5,975 nt of DNA. Source: Planctomycetaceae bacterium (GTDB taxonomy: Bacteria; Planctomycetota; Planctomycetia; Pirellulales; Pirellulaceae). The DNA lies in the NCBI GenBank assembly GCA_007129635.1, contig SKVE01000559.1:1-5975 (forward strand), in the 5' to 3' direction. Below, piece by piece: positions 5,948 to 5,975 of this stretch. A program made the position numbers and the translations under genes. The notes under the pieces are model-generated. The model did not search any database and was not told the origin of the DNA. It worked only from the letters and a program-made list of their open reading frames with translations. How positions within the stretch are numbered: the stretch's first letter is position 1; each line of letters starts with the position of its first letter.

Positions 5948-5975
5948 ACCGCGTTCGGCGAGGGTCTCCGACCCC
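5948..5975. repeat. 28-bp repeat, copy 2, at the window edge
   Basis: Identical over all 28 bp to copy 1. The window ends exactly after the last C of the unit, so the right arm of a second hairpin and any further copies lie outside. The inner GGGTC-TCC-GACCC stem-loop (5962-5974) is complete. Confidence 0.8.

Noticed and set aside
5914..5975. CRISPR array
   Set aside because: The two repeats are separated by only 6 bp, which completes a palindrome; there is no spacer of usual length and no cas gene in the window.

Overview
The window looks like chromosomal DNA of a planctomycete, most likely of the Pirellulaceae (Rhodopirellula-like). This is inferred from gene style, not from a marker gene. 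The GC content is in the high 50s percent by eye. The first gene has the secreted planctomycete beta-propeller signature W-P-x-W-R-G-P-x-G-D-G. The others include a CE15-type esterase of the kind common in these bacteria and an exported protein with an FMN-attachment-like motif. No rRNA, tRNA, transposase, integrase or CRISPR array is visible.

Layout: (1) 3-1241 (+) is the 3' part of a PQQ-like/BamB-like beta-propeller gene that enters from the left edge. (2) 1242-1334 is a short gap with a promoter candidate and a very strong extended Shine-Dalgarno site. (3) 1335-2630 (+) is a secreted CE15 glucuronoyl-esterase-like alpha/beta hydrolase. (4) 2634-3617 (+) is a cytoplasmic fumarylacetoacetate-hydrolase (FAH) family enzyme only 3 bp further on, so the two probably form an operon. 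(5) 3610-4611 (-) is a ten-helix DMT/EamA permease. It converges on the FAH gene so tightly that the reading frames overlap by 8 bp. (6) 4612-4751 is a divergent intergenic region with candidate promoters on both strands. (7) 4752-5891 (+) is an exported protein with a DGWSGAT motif, matching the consensus for covalent FMN attachment by ApbE, followed by a helical, HEAT-like C-terminal half. (8) 5914-5975 holds two copies of a 28-bp repeat at 34-bp period. The first forms a long hairpin, and the array runs off the right edge.

How the genes may work together: the esterase/FAH pair is the only clear functional unit. An exported esterase acting on a uronic acid ester (for example lignin-glucuronoxylan or an algal polysaccharide ester), coupled to an FAH-family enzyme that processes keto acids, would fit carbohydrate or aromatic catabolism, but the substrates are not shown by the sequence. 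The permease is transcribed separately. The most interesting object is the exported FMN-motif protein, which suggests an extracytoplasmic flavoprotein fused to a helical-repeat scaffold. Genes beyond the window would be needed to place it in a redox chain.
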